Part shown: positions 12,471-25,271 of the stretch, piece after piece | How the letters are laid out: the number at the start of each line of letters is the position of its first letter | Position numbering within the stretch: position 1 is the stretch's first letter | Source of the DNA: Cavia porcellus | Lineage: Eukaryota; Chordata; Mammalia; Rodentia; Caviidae | NCBI RefSeq assembly: GCF_034190915.1 | Contig: NW_026947486.1 | Location: 17,386,001 to 17,450,000, forward strand | Direction: 5' to 3' | Length of the DNA stretch: 64,000 bases | Translations under genes and position numbers: made by a program | Notes under the pieces: model-generated | Seen by the model: the letters and a program-made list of their open reading frames with translations, nothing else | The model's database searches: none | What the model was told of the DNA's origin: nothing

Positions 12471-12557
12471 TTTATTTTTGTGATGCTGAGGATTAAACCA
12501 AGGGCCTCTACTATGTTAGATAAGTCTTCTACCACTGAGCTATATCCTCAGCCCCAA
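12471..12557 (-). mobile_element. ID-type (tRNA-derived) SINE
   Basis: The minus strand reads 'ggggctgaggatatagctca' (A box) and then a B-box region 'ggtttaatcctcagc', followed by an A-rich tail. Clear tRNA-derived ID element. Confidence 0.88.
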
Positions 12558-13448
12558 AGTATATTTAAATGATGAAATAGAAAGGTTCTTGTCTAACCAG
12601 GGTGTAATTACAGGAACTACATTTGTAGAGGACAATAATGCCCTATCACCATCTCTTTTCTGGGAAATAATGTGAGCAAGTGATGGCAAAGCTCAGTGCC
12701 AGGTCATGATATCATTGGAGTAAATATCAAACTTAATCATGAGATTGCATCACTGGATGTTGAAAGTCCATGTAACTTCAATGCCTAGTCAATCAAATAT
12801 GGACATTTTCTATAAATTCATTTTATAAGTACAGAATTAGTTTATATTAAATGATAAATTCCATATAATTGAACAGCTAAGAGTAATACATCCCTGACAC
12901 CTGACAGGAGTTTCCACCTTGTTCATTTGCCATGATGCAGTTCACGAATATATTCTTCCCCCTTCAGTTTCCTCAGTGCATCACTTGGGAGATGCTTGTG
13001 CAGTGTTTATTTAGAAAGCCTTGAGTTGGATTCTAACTAAAAAAATGTCATGTTAAGTTACAATAGAGCTGTCTTCCTCTTGCTTTCACCTCTGGTCCCA
13101 CCTTGATCCACTCCATAGGTCATTGTTGAATGCCTTGAGTTGTGGAGAGGAGAAAGGGAGATTGTTGGTAAAAATAAAGAACCATATCAATGATTTTTAT
13201 TGTTGGCCTGCAAAGAAATGTACATGGACTCGGATGTCCAAAAAATTGTTCTATAAATTGTCTTCTGAAGCTAAATGAAAATAATGAAACAAAAATTAAG
13301 ATAGAATATTTTCTTGCCTCTTGATTAAGAAACCATGAGATATGAAATAAATAATGGGTGATTGGAACAGTGAAGTGTTTGCATATGTTAGCTTTTGCAG
13401 TACAAAAAAATGCCCTAAAGCCTAGTGCCTGAAAACAACCAAATAAAC
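12558..13448. other. No recognised feature
   Basis: Unique-looking DNA. The long minus-strand open frame at 13536-13120 overlaps a B1 and shows no domain. Confidence 0.45.
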
Positions 13449-13550
13449 TGAGTGAGATGGTGCACATCTGTAATCTCATCTCTTGGGAGGCTGAGGCAGG
13501 AGTTATGTTATCACACATAATACAGGTTCTGGCCAAGGGACATACTTACA
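13449..13550 (+). mobile_element. B1 SINE, 3'-truncated
   Basis: 'gagatggtgcacatctgta' and 'ttgggaggctgaggcagga' mark the left half of B1. Confidence 0.85.
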
Positions 13551-14224
13551 AGGAAAATAAAGTAATAAAATTAAAATTTGCTGTTTACCATACATCTGAT
13601 CACCCAAGATCTGCTAGCCTGATAAAACTGTAGAATAGGCTACGATTTAGTTATTGTACCGAATGAGAGAAGACATTTTGGGGAATTGCAATGTTGTCTC
13701 TCAGGACATAGTCTATGCCTTAACCAGTGACTGACATATGGTATATGTCTCCTGTGTGTAGAATACATAGGCCTAGGAATTGAGGGGCAGAAGTATGGAT
13801 GGCTTTTCTAACTTTTATATCTAATAAACCACTCAGAAATTTTATTGCTTATCCACAATCTATAGTCTTGCTGATCTAGAGGTCTTTGTTCCTGAGGAGG
13901 AAATGCTTCCACACAGTCTCATTATTAATTGAAGTTGAGACTGTCACCTGGCATTTGGAGCTCTTCCAACATGCAGAGAAGTGTGACTGTATTATCTGAG
14001 ATGATTGATCATTATTAATAAAGAGAAATTGATTCACTGCTACATAATGAAAGCAAGGGTACTATGTTTGAAACCCAGGGGATCATTTTCTTTTTGATTC
14101 TTCTATTTCTGTTAGAAAAAGTCAAAGCCTATAGCAACCCAATAGCTACAGGACTGTAACTGGTACTATGAAATGGAGCTTTTAAATATGCCAGCAGGCT
14201 CTGTGTCACTGAGCTACATCACCA
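13551..14224. other. No recognised feature
   Basis: Nothing convincing. Possible very old repeat sequence around 14170-14240. Confidence 0.4.
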
Positions 14225-14654
14225 TTCCCAAGTTCTTCATATAAGTCCTCTATCAAATATATGGTTTGCACATATTTTCTCTCAGTCTATAGTTTGTCTG
14301 TTCATCCTCTTACAAGGAGTCTTTTGCAAAGTAAGTTTTTAAATCTTGACAAAGTCTAATTCATCAAATTTTCCTTTTGTGAATTGTTTTGGTACCAAGA
14401 CTAAGAACTATTTGCCTGGCCTCAGATTCTAAAGATTTTGTTACATATTTTGTTTAAAAACTTGTACAGTTCTGTATTTTATGTTTAAATTCATGATTCA
14501 TCTTGAACTAATTTATATATAAGGTGTGAGACATAGATCAAGATTTATTTACCTATGGATATTCAATTGCTCTAACATCACTTGTTGAAAAGGCTATCAT
14601 TTCTTCGTTGAATTACATTTGCACCATTGTCCAAAGTTCAAGATCTAAAAAGGT

Positions 14655-14756
14655 TGCCCAGGCTTGCAATAAAAGGAGGGATGAGGATGAAATTCAATGA
14701 GAAGGCTCTAGGTTCAATTTTCGAATAGCTAAAGAAAAAAAGAGAACAAAACCAGA
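14655..14756 (+). mobile_element. Degenerate ID-type SINE inside the old L1
   Basis: About 100 bp interrupting the L1 sequence. It contains 'gggatgaggatgaaattcaa' and 'taggttcaattttc', like an ID A box and B box, then an A-rich tail. Confidence 0.5.
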
Positions 14757-16801
14757 CGGACATATTTGTATGGCTACATTCCTGGATTTTCTATTCTGTT
14801 TGTTCTGTGTCTGTACTTCAATTATTGTAACTGTATACTGTCTTGAAATCACCTGGACTGTTTCTTTCTATTTTATTCTTCTTTTTCAAAATTATTCTAG
14901 TCATTCCAATTTATTTGTACTTCCATTTACATTTTAGAATAAACTTGTATCTATGTAGAAAAAAATTTTCCGGGACATTGAAAGGAATTATATAAACTTA
15001 TATGAAGTTGAAGAAAACTGACATATTTACTGTGAATATAATATGTCTCTTCATTTATTGAGGTCTCCTTTGGTTTTTGTTAGCAGCACTTTGTATTTTT
15101 CAACATGCATTTCCTGTGTATATTTTTTAGGATCAAATTTAAAAATTTAAATTTTTTGAGCAATGATTAATTATGTAGTATTTTTAGTTGCAGTGTTCAT
15201 TGGTAGTACATAGGAGTATAACTGACTTTTGTATGTTTGCCTTGTTTTTTACAATCTTGCTGAACTCACTTATTAGCTATAGAGTTTTCTTTTGTTTTGT
15301 AGATTTCTTGGGATTTTTAAAATGCCCAATTGTGCAATCTGCAAATGGGAACAATTTGTTCTTCCTTTATGACTTATAAGGTGTATTTCCTTTTCTTGCC
15401 TTATTCATCTAGCTATAACTTCCAGAATTATAATTAATGAAATTCTTATAGGTAGACATCTTTTCCTAGTTTTTGGTCTTTGGAGAAATGCATTCGATCT
15501 TTCACCATTAAGTTCAATATTATTTGTTGAATATTTTTGTAGATGCTTATTACACGGTTCAGGAAGTTCTTCATTCTTACTTTTATGAGAGTTTTTTTAT
15601 GATTATGTGATGAATTTTTTTCTAGTGATTTTCCTGCGTTAATATATCTTTGCTTGTTAAAATATCAAATTACACTGATAACCTTGATATTGAACCAGCC
15701 TTGAGTACTTGAAATAAGCCACATTAATCATGTTATATAGTTCTTTATATTTTACTGAATTATACTTGCTGAGATTGTTTTGAGAATTTTTTTGTCTCTT
15801 ATTTATGAGAGTTACTGTTCTATAGTCTCTGATATAGTCTGTATGGTTTTGGTGTCGTGATGATATTAGCTTCATAAAATGAATTGGAAAGTTTCTCTTT
15901 TTCTAGAAGGTATTGTGTAACATTGGCATTAATTTTTCTTTAAATGCTTGATATCACTTTTCAGTGAAAGTGTCTAGACCTAGAGATTTATTTTCAGGGA
16001 GTATTAAAATTAGTGATCTAATTTTTAAAATAGTTGTAGTGTTATTTGAATGTCCTATTTCATAATAAGTTAGCTGTGATAGTTTATGTTTTTTGAGGAA
16101 CTGGTCTGTTTCATTTAACTTGTCTAATTTGTCTCTGTAAAGTTGTTCATAGTGTTTCTGTATTGTCCTTTTGATATTTTTCAGGATCTACAGTTATATT
16201 CTTTGTTTCCTTCTTGATATTGGTAATTTATAACTTCTTTCTTTTTCTTTGAGAGTTTTGCTGTTTGCAAAATCTAATGATCTTTATAAAGAAGTAGCTT
16301 TTTGTTTTGTTTATTTTCTCTGCTATTATTGTATTCAATTTCATTGATTTCTGCTCTTTAGATTTTTTTGTTCTGTTTGTGTTGGGATTATTTTCTTGTT
16401 AATTTTCTAAATTCTTGAGAGTGGAACTTAGTTTATTGATGAGACACTTTCCCTCTTTCCTAATGTAAGTACTTAATGTTATAAATTTCCCTCTGTGCAC
16501 TGCTTTAGCTGTGTCTCAGAAATTTTGACACGCAGTTTTCCCATTCAATTCAATATATCTTCTAAATTCCATTGGGACCTCTTTGGTCCATGGACTATTT
16601 TAGAAATGCATTAATTTTCAAGTGTTTGGAGATTTCCTTTTTGTTCTTTTCATAAATCTAGATTAATTCCATTATGGTTACAGAAAACATTATATTGTTT
16701 CAGTTCTTTTAAATTTGTTGATATTTATTTTATAGCCCAAGATGTGGTCTATTTTGATATACAACAGGTTTCTGACTTGGGATGATTTGACATATAATTT
16801 T

Positions 16802-16890
16802 TTGTTTTGATTTTTGAGATAGAATCTCCCTATGTTATTCAATCTGATCTCAAACTCATGCAGCCTATGCTGGCCTCAATATGTAATTTT
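16802..16890 (-). mobile_element. B1 SINE fragment inside the old L1
   Basis: 'gatttttgagatagaatctc' and 'cctatgctggcctcaa' fit an antisense B1 interrupting the L1. Confidence 0.6.
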
Positions 16891-17767
16891 TTGGCTTTAT
16901 AATGTGAAAATGTTACATGTTCAATAGAATTCGTATTCTGTATTTTGAAGTTTAATCTATGGATTAGCTTTTTTATCATTCTAATGTCACTCTGTCTTTA
17001 GTAATTGTATTTGATCTAAAGTTACTTTATCAGACATTACTATAGTCACTTCAGCTTTTTTGTATTAATGCCTACATGATTTCTTTTTGCATTCTTTCAC
17101 TTTCACCCTACCTCTATTACTGAAATTTTATTGAATTTCTTTTGATCAGAATATGGCTGAGTTGTGTTGCTATTTAATCCTCCCTGCCCACTTCTGCCTT
17201 TTGGTTTAGCTTCATAATTTATACTTAAGTTATTTATGTGTTAATGCTAAATTAATTTAACATCTTACTCCTTTTTTCTATTAGTTTCCATTTTCATTTT
17301 TCTCTCTTTGTGCATGTGTCTGTGTTACTTGAACAGATTTTAGGATCCCATCTTAATTTACTTATGATATATTTCAGTGTATGTCTCTTTATAATTTTTT
17401 CCATGCTCATTCTATTGCTATTACTATAATAACGTAATTGTGACTTATAGGAGTCTACTTAACATTTTAACATGAGCGAAATGTGGAAATTTCACTTCTT
17501 TTCATGTCCTTCTACATTTACCACCTTCAAAAACCATTGCCTCAAGCATCACATAACTTATGTTTTAATCATCAAACATGATTTATGAAGCTCATGAAAG
17601 AAATCATAGACTATTTTGTTACCCGTACTCCTGCTCTTCGATTGTTCCTGATGTTCTGTAATTCCTTCTTTTATCTATTCTTTTTTGTTTGAAGAATTTT
17701 TTACCAAGTATTTTAGGGGTAGATTTTCCAGTAACAAATTCTCATAGTTTTCTTTTAACTGAGTTTG

Positions 17768-18375
17768 TTTTTATTTTATTTTTTTTATTTTAAAGCAACA
17801 ATAAAATTTCAAAACAAAATAATAGAAGAATAAAAATCATTAATACATTACCTATTGTTACCTTCAAATAGTACTCAGAGTACAAGATATAGGCATGAAA
17901 AATGGTCCAAATGACATTAGCACAATTTTTTTCTTTTTAGTGAACAAAGAGAAACTAGTAGTATAACTGTCTTATATTTTTTCCTGTTCCCTTCCTTCCT
18001 TTCTCCTTTCCACTATCCCACTTCCTCTTTCCTTTTGAACAGTTTCCTTCCATTTTACAATATCTACAGTACATTTTGGATCTCATTTACTCTTTCAGCT
18101 TCTCTTACCATGGAGACGATATGCTATTTTCACATATGAGTCTGATGTATCTCATTTATGAGTATGATCTCAGGTTGCCACCATTTACCAGCAAAAGTCT
18201 GAAGTCTATCCTTCTTTATGGCCGAGTAGTACTCCTTTGCATAAAAAAGAACACATGTTTTTTAATCCATTCCTTCGCTGATGATCATTTGGGTTGTTTC
18301 CAAGATTGAGCTATTACAAGGTATGCTTCTATTAACATAGGTGCACATTATTGCTGCAGTATGACTTTTTAAATT
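17768..18375 (-). mobile_element. L1-B1, 3' piece (continues at 20129)
   Basis: Minus-strand L1 3' end: an inverted A-tail with AATAAA-like repeats at 17768-17796, then 3'UTR, then the end of ORF2 ('ccattccttcgctgatgatc' region). It stops abruptly at about 18375, and the next expected L1 sequence resumes at 20129, so a later insertion split it. Its 3'UTR closely resembles that of L1-B2 and L1-C. Confidence 0.85.
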
Positions 18376-18474
18376 TTTTTTGTCTTTTTCATTTTTACCG
18401 GTACCGGGGATCAAACTCACAACCTCCTGCTTGCAAGGCAGGTGCTTATGCCGCTGAGCTAAATCCCCAACCCC
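18376..18474 (-). mobile_element. tRNA-derived SINE, young-looking family ('cggcataagc' type)
   Basis: The minus strand reads 'ggttggggatttagctcagc' followed by a conserved middle and a B-box region, then an A-rich tail. It is the same family as the copies at 34600 and 52528. It sits exactly between the L1-B1 and L1-B2 pieces and may have inserted at the tail of L1-B2. Confidence 0.85.
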
Positions 18475-18479
18475 TAAAA

Positions 18480-20128
18480 TCTTATATTAAAGAAAAAAGA
18501 TAAATATAACAATGAAACCAAGTTTCAAAACAAGTTAGTAGGATTGTTGTAATAGTTATTACATAATGCTTTGTCTTTCTAGTTGTTATTCAGAGTACAA
18601 GGCATAGATATGTTATCTTGTCCAAACAATATTATCACACAACTTTCTTTTCAAGGAACTAAGAGAAGCTAAGTGTGTAGTTATCTTAACTATTTTTGTA
18701 TGCATATTTTTTTCCTTTTCTCTTTCTTCCTTTCTCCTTTTCCCTATCAATTTGTCTTTTCTTTTGTACAGCTTCTTCCCAATTCACGATATCTATTGTG
18801 CATTTTCATCCTATGTACTTGTTCAGTTTTTCATACTAGTGAGACAATACAATGTTTATACAGATGAGTCTGTCTGATTAATTTCATTTATAAGTGTGAT
18901 CTTGAGTTGCATCCATTTACTCATAAAAGTCTCAAGTTTATTCTTTTTTATGGCTGAGTGGTATTCTGTTATATTAAAAAAAAACCCACATCTTTTTTAT
19001 CCATTCCTCTGTTGATGGGCACCTTGACTGTTTCTAAGATTTAGCTATTAAAAATTGTGCCACTATGAACATGGGTGCACATATGTCGCTGTGGTATGGT
19101 TTTTAACTCTCCTGGGAAGATTCACCGAAGGAGAACAGTTGAGTGGAATTTAATCTCTGAACCTAAAATTTTAAGGAATTTCCACACTGATTTCCACACT
19201 GTTGACACCTGTCTACGTTCCCACCAGCAGTGAAGAAGGGTTCCTTTTTCCCCACAGCCCCTCCAGCAATTGTTTTCGGTTGATTTTTTGATGATAGTCA
19301 TTTTTTCAGGGGTGCTGTTTTTAATTTGTATCTCTTGAAAAACCAATAATGTTGAATATTTTTCGTGTATGTATTTTCCATTAGTAATTCTTTATCTGGG
19401 AAGTGTATATTCACCTTAGATGCCCATTTATGGATTGGGTTTTTGAATTTGGGGAATCTGATTTTTTTCAATTATTTGTGTTCTAAATTTAAGTCCTTTG
19501 TATGGAGGATAACTGATTATAATTTTTCCCCACTCTGTGTGCTGTATTTTCACTCTGTTAGTGATTCCTTTTGTTGTGTAAAAGATTTTTAGTAAGGTGA
19601 CATCACATTTGTTGATTCTTTGTCCTATTTCCCACGTAGTCTAGGTTTTATTTATAAAGTCTTCCTAAAATTCATTTGGAACAAGAAAAGATCTAAAATA
19701 GCAAATGCAATTCTGAGCAACTGTTTTATCTTTGAAGTTCAGAATATACCAGGTGTATCACAATACCAGACCTGAAATTATACTATAAAGCTACTGTGCT
19801 TAAAATAAAAACAAAAAACCCCAACCAGCATAGTATTCACAGAAAAACAGACCTGAGGGTCAGTGGAACAGAATAGAAGATGCAGACAGTTCCTCAAATA
19901 CTCTCAGGCAACTTATCTCTGACAAAGGAGTCAATATGTTCAGTGGAAGAAATACAGCCTCTTTGATAAATGGTGCTGGTAACACTGGCTTGCTACATGT
20001 CAGAATAAAACTAGACCTTTGTCTATCATCATGCACTAAACTCAAAATGTATCAAAGAGCCAAATATTAAAACAGAAACACTAAATTTACTGGAAGGGAA
20101 AATAGACACAAATCTTGAAGACACAGGT
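18480..20128. mobile_element. L1-B2: 5'-truncated L1 with a 5' inversion, nested in L1-B1
   Basis: 18480 to about 19640 is minus-strand L1 (3'UTR and end of ORF2). From about 19640 to 20128 the sequence switches to plus-strand ORF2. Compared with L1-D, the inverted block corresponds to about 57150-57590 and the uninverted block begins at about 57630, so the two are adjacent in the element, with only a few tens of bases lost. This is the signature of twin priming during L1 insertion. The flanks at 18360-18377 and 20129-20147 look like a diverged target-site duplication ('gtatgactttttaa' versus 'atatgatgtttttaa'). Confidence 0.85.
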
Positions 20129-20276
20129 GTGCATATGATGTTTTTAATTCTTCCAGGAAAATACTCAGAAGGGGAGTAGTTCTGTCAAATGGGACCTCTA
20201 TTCCTAGTTTTATTTTGTTGTTGTTGTTGCTGTTGTTTTTAGAAATCTCTGTACTGTTTATATTCAATCTCTATGG
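20129..20276 (-). mobile_element. L1-B1, 5' piece
   Basis: Continues the L1-B1 sequence broken at 18375 ('tttttaattcttccagg', 'gtcaaatgggacctctattc'). It includes a short TTG-rich tract (20213-20239) and ends near 20276. Confidence 0.75.
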
Positions 20277-22429
20277 AGTATTTTTCCAGCTATCAAATTC
20301 ATAGCTGACAATTCTTTTTCTTTCAGCAGTTCTTTTTCACCTCTGTGGCTTCTTAGGAAAGATCCTCTATCATTCTAATTGATGTTTTATACGGGTAATG
20401 TGTCCCCTTTTCTGTCTTTGTCTTTAGTTTTCAAAAGTTTACTTATAAGTTTCATGGCCTAGAATTCCTTGGAATTATCCTATTTTTGTTTTACTCAAAT
20501 TTTTGGTGTCTTTTGTCAAATGTGGGGAGTTTACAGATATCATCTCACAGTATATCACATTTAACTAAGCTTTACTTACTGTTTTATCTTTGAAGTTCAG
20601 AATATAGTACCAAACTTGAAACATATTTGATGCTCCCTATGTACTTAACAAATAATCGAGTCCATGGATCAATGAATCTAAGAGTAATGAATCTCTGAGT
20701 AGATGTGATGGTTAGCTACAAATTGGGATTTCAGGTCGCTTTATTAAAATAAATTTTTCTCTTAAAGAATTGACCTAATTTTGTCTATTTATAGCTTATA
20801 GTCACAGGTGAAATGTAGCTTCTCATGGAGCTAATCATCTCCTTGAGTTATTTGCTTGCCTTTAGTTATTTGCATCTTCGCATTCCTGAAAAATATGACC
20901 TTATATATTTATTGAGAAGAAAAATGAAAGAGAGGAGGAATGTCATGAAAATTCGTGAAAATTTGGGGATCAAGGAGAGTCCAAAGAGAGATAGGAGCAG
21001 TCATGGGAGGCTGAAGTTGTCAAGACTCTATTTTGACATCTAAGCTATTTTGTTCCCATCACTTGTATCCATTAAAAATCATCAATGAGTAAATATGAAT
21101 TCTTAGATGCACATTTGGGTAGAAAATTAAATATGTTACCAGATGCCTAGAAGGACATCATTCCTGTCATTATATCCCAGTAGTTACTCCTACTTATGGT
21201 TCACAAGACTGGGAAGTAATGCTTACAGCAATCATTTCAGTTTACGTTGAACAAAGTAGCACACTTGCATTTGATTTCCTTGCATATATTGAGCCAAGGG
21301 GATGATCAATAAATTCTGCCAGAGGAAGAAGCATGTTGTGGTTTATTGAAAAAAATCTCTTGTTTGTACTAAATATATCACTTGGCTATATGTGTTTTAC
21401 AGATTTTCTTATTCCCTCTTCCTCTTTTCTTCTCCTCATCTCTCCCTTCTCCTCTTCCTGCTCTTCCTTGTCTGTTCTCTTACTCTTCTTGTCAACTAAA
21501 TGCTTCTTTCATTCACAGAGTACATTAAAAGCTTTTATAGTTTTTTAAATGACTGGCGATGCAACTATAAATTTAATCAGTGTATTCAGACAAGACGTAT
21601 ACATTGATAAATGAATTTAAATGTTTTGAGAAGTATAGCAAACAGTAAGTTAAATAATACTTATATATTTTGGTGAATGCAATTTAATGGAATTTCCATG
21701 AATTAACTGCTAAATGAATTTATAATATTAGTGTGGTAAGTTTTTTTCAGTGCATATACAGAAACGTGTGGTCCTTTACCCCTTGGTATCAGTTAAACAT
21801 TGTTGTTTCATGACCATTTTCCAAATGATTTGGGGGAGTTTAACGGGGCTTAAGCAGAGTGAAGGCCAAAATCCCCTGGGAAAGGCGGTGGCTGTTACTG
21901 CCCACAGAATAGTCTGAACCTGAACCCGGGTCCACACAGGTCATTCCCATATTTCCAAGGCTACTGGAGGAACAAAGAGGAACTTTAGAGCAGTTGAGTG
22001 GGAATACGTGATCAGTTTTAGGCTCTGTCCATAAGAGTAAATGTAGCCTAGAATTTTACCCATGGTCTTAGCATGTCTGGAAGGCCTATCATGTGTACCA
22101 TAATTCTTGGTGAGAGAGCCAGAGTTAAAGGAAAGCCACAACTACAATGGAAGTAGGGTTATTCAAAATTGAAATATGCAGTATTTATAGGAAAGAGTGA
22201 GGTTATTTTGTGTTACTATTAAGTGGTCTTCAAAGTTGCTGGTTTGTTTAATATTCTTGCTTTATTTGGGTGAAATTTTGCCTAATAATATGCTATTTTG
22301 TCTTCTACATTGGCCAGAAAGTTTTGTATTGCTGATTTTACATTTACTTTATATACCAGTTCCTTAGTGAATTAAGGTTACTCCAGGGATTCACATGGAT
22401 AATTAAAAGGAGTAATCACTTTTGTTGGT
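20277..22429. other. Mostly unrecognised, with one pyrimidine-rich tract
   Basis: No repeat family or gene was recognised. 21400-21480 is C/T-rich. 21830-21960 is locally GC-richer but has no good open frame. A 28-bp sequence at 20579-20606 is identical to part of L1-B2 at 19721-19748. Confidence 0.45.
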
Positions 22430-23330
22430 GATATAAATAAAACCTTTCTTCTAGTTTTTCATATGTCTATGGAGTTGATGTTTATCTTTCAGGTATAAAT
22501 TTTATCTTTTTAAGTATCAAGTGTATCAGTTTTTAATGTTATTGTTTCTGGATTTTGAAATTTAAAAGCCTCACCCCTGAGGCCATCAAATAATTTCTCC
22601 ATGTTCTATTCTGTCACTTATAAGATTTCCACTACAATTTCGATTTATTTGGAATTTGTGTGGGTGGTTGGCATAAATCAATAGATCAAAAGTTATTATT
22701 TTTCCATATCATTACCAAGTTTTTCAAAACTATTCATTGAATATCTATTTTTTCGCACTGCTGTAAGAAGTTATGTATATCATATATCAAATTGTTGCTT
22801 ACGGTTTGGTCTGCTGTATTTTCTCTTCTGCTCCATTAATTTATCATAATATCTGTGCATTAATGTCACAGTATTTTAAATTTTGAGGTCCTATAAAATG
22901 GTTTTTTGATTGGCAGAGATGGCCTTCCTTACTTTTACCCTCTTTATTGAATTTTCCCCATTACTTTATTTTATTTTTCTATAGGAGTTTTAGAGTGGCT
23001 TTGTCTTATTCCTACCCATATCACCAAAAATAATGTAAGTGAAATCTCCTTCAATTTCTGTTGCTATCATATTAATTTATGAATAAACTTGAAGGGAATT
23101 TATGTCTTTTACAAATTGAGCCTTCATGCCCAACAATGAATAACTTTTCCAGTTGTTTCTTTTGTATACTTCAAAAATGTCTTAAATTATTCATCTTCTA
23201 AGTTTTTGAAAATTGTCAGCATATTCCTATCTTTTTCAATGCTATTTTTGCTACTGTAAATGTAGTCCATTCCTTCATTATCATCTCTAGCTAATTACTA
23301 TTTAAACAAAACTTTTTAATGTTAAAATCC
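22430..23330 (-). mobile_element. Old L1 ORF2 3' fragment
   Basis: Antisense of the C-terminal ORF2 region of an old L1. The order and wording resemble the left part of the 14.2-kb old copy (for example the 'ttggcataaatcaatagatc' and 'tattcattgaatatct' regions). No frame survives. Confidence 0.65.
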
Positions 23331-23779
23331 TATAAGCTTGCTTCATTCGGAAATTTCAGAGATTTTGTAGAAACTTGTCTGTGATAGGGCTAACCCAATT
23401 AACAAATGCCTTGATAATGATATTTCACTTTAATATAGTATACCATGCTGAAACAGTTTTCCTGGCAATTTGGAGGTCTATAATTAAAGCCTTACAAGTC
23501 TTGTGCCCTTTGATTTACATATGTTTAGGAGCTAGAAAATGCCAAGATTAGCTGGCTATGAGTAAAAGGGCTTGTAGTAACTTACATTTCTTCTTTTTCT
23601 GCTTGTTTGCATGTTTGTGATTTTTAGCTTTCAAACCTGTTACTTTTATAACATAAAAGTTATTTTGGATACACTTTCATCTTCATAAATCATTGAAAAT
23701 ATGCATACATACATAACTACATGTCACCAAAACCTGACTCCCTCCACAGCCTGTGTGTGCTGCTAAAAGTGGGTATTAA
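23331..23779. other. No recognised feature
   Basis: AT-rich DNA with nothing recognised. Confidence 0.45.
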
Positions 23780-23955
23780 CAGTTCTACTGTGTGAGCAGG
23801 TCTTGAGTTTTAATTTCAGCTCTGTTACCTATCACCTTTGTGACCTTGGACAAGTCAGTTAACTTTCTGGACTTCAATATCTCACCTACCACCAGGAAAT
23901 TGTCTTGAAGTTATTGAAAATATAAACAGCACAGTATCTAGCACATAGCACAAAT
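23780..23955 (+). mobile_element. MIR SINE
   Basis: 'cctttgtgaccttggacaag' is the hallmark MIR core, followed by 'tcagttaactttctggact' and a 3' part 'gcacagtatctagcacatag'. Confidence 0.9.
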
Positions 23956-24103
23956 TTCAGTGGAAGAGCTGTTACTATAGCTGTTACTATACTATCAGCA
24001 TAATCAGGGCAACATAGGTAGGTAAAATTTTGAAGTCTGAGTACCTTTTCTCTTCCTTTTCTTCTCACGTGGCGATGTTCTTGCCTCCTCCTCAATAACT
24101 TGC

Positions 24104-24106
<3 letters not shown>

Positions 24107-24158
<52 letters not shown>

Positions 24159-24159
24159 A
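24107..24159. repeat. (TA)n(CA)n microsatellite
   Basis: About 19 TA units run directly into about 8 CA units. Confidence 0.97.
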
Positions 24160-24609
24160 TCTACTTTTCTTCAATTTAAAAACTCTTCCTGCCATAAAAA
24201 TGATTTATATGTCTTGATTAGCTGATTGCAAACAGCATTCTTAAATATTTTGTCTGTTAAGTAGAATTAAAATACTGTTGATCATTAAAGGAATTTCAGG
24301 CTACAGTAATTTTTTCCCTCCTTTCAACTTAGACCAACATATCATATTTTTCAGAACATGTTACATAATAATAATTGGTGTTGAGTCACCTGTGTATTGT
24401 TTATGACTCATTCTATTTTAATTCAACTTATAGGTCTTACCTAATACTTTTAAATACATCTTCATATATTCTGTTTTGCATCTCCCAAGAGCAATAAAGT
24501 TTTCTGAGCATATTTTGTGTTTCAAATGTATTTTGTTAGTAAATACTATATAAAGGTCTACTTATATTTAAAATGCAAAATAGAACAAAAGAAATGATTT
24601 AGTGACACA

Positions 24610-24700
24610 GTATTTTTTTATTTTTAAGAGACAGAGTCTTGCTACATTTCTCATGCTGGTCTAGAACTCCTGGGCTCATATATACCTCCTGATTCATATA
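24610..24700 (-). mobile_element. Old B1-like SINE fragment
   Basis: 'taagagacagagtcttgcta' and 'catgctggtctagaactcct' read as antisense 7SL-derived sequence. Confidence 0.75.
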
Positions 24701-25070
24701 TTCTTATTTTTAATGTCTCTAATTCTTGTGCTTTTGGGCCTTTGTTATCCAAATGTGTTATTGAGCTTAAACAAATCTATCATATAGAATTCCTAAATAG
24801 GAAGAATAGTACTCAATAAAAAAGGTAACGTAAGTGATAAGTCAGCAATAGTTCAGAATTGGCTGCAGAGGCCAAATATCAAGATCTCAAGACCAGAAAA
24901 ATACAAAATTAATAACACAAAAATGTGTTTCTCCCTCTGGAAGACCAAGAAGAAAGAGAGAAACCTATTGTACTGGATGAAGTCAGTTCAAAGATCTGGA
25001 GTCCACTCAGTGTGATGATCATGATCTCCAAGGAAACAGGCTGACAGGGTCAATGTGGGGCAGATCTGTG

Positions 25071-25098
25071 TGTGTGTGTGTGGGTGTGTGTGTGTGTG
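25071..25098. repeat. Imperfect (TG)n microsatellite
   Basis: TG dinucleotides with one GG interruption. Confidence 0.95.
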
Positions 25099-25271
25099 AA
25101 AGCTAGGCCAGTAGTGTTTAAGGAAAAGTCTGAGCTACAGGCAACTTAGTACACAAGGAATATGCAGACATGCTCAGTCAGGAGCACTTTTCTTTCTTGG
25201 TTATTTCCTTCTGTCTGATCTGCTTAAACTAATCTTCTGTCCTCTTAAATGTATATTTTAATTTACATATT

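Larger units (their letters stand above)
14225..17766 (-). mobile_element. Old L1 (L1M-like), long antisense copy
   Basis: Read on the minus strand this is an old LINE-1 from an ORF1-side region (right) through ORF2. Landmarks are recognisable mostly in antisense: the long-tract around 14225-14640 corresponds to the ORF2 C-terminal part, 15060-16050 to reverse transcriptase, and 16400-16800 to the endonuclease side. Divergence is high and no frame of length survives. SINEs have inserted at about 14655 and 16802. Much older than the neighbouring L1-B1/B2. Confidence 0.75.
24160..25271. other. Mostly unrecognised interval with a B1 and a GT repeat
   Basis: Outside the B1 (24610-24700) and the GT microsatellite (25071-25098) nothing was recognised. 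Confidence 0.45.

Noticed and set aside
13120..13536. 138-codon minus-strand open frame
   Set aside because: Overlaps a B1 SINE, no recognisable domain, composition typical of AT-rich chance frames.
23886..24155. 89-codon frame with IYIYIY start
   Set aside because: Start lies in the (TA)n microsatellite and the rest overlaps a MIR.
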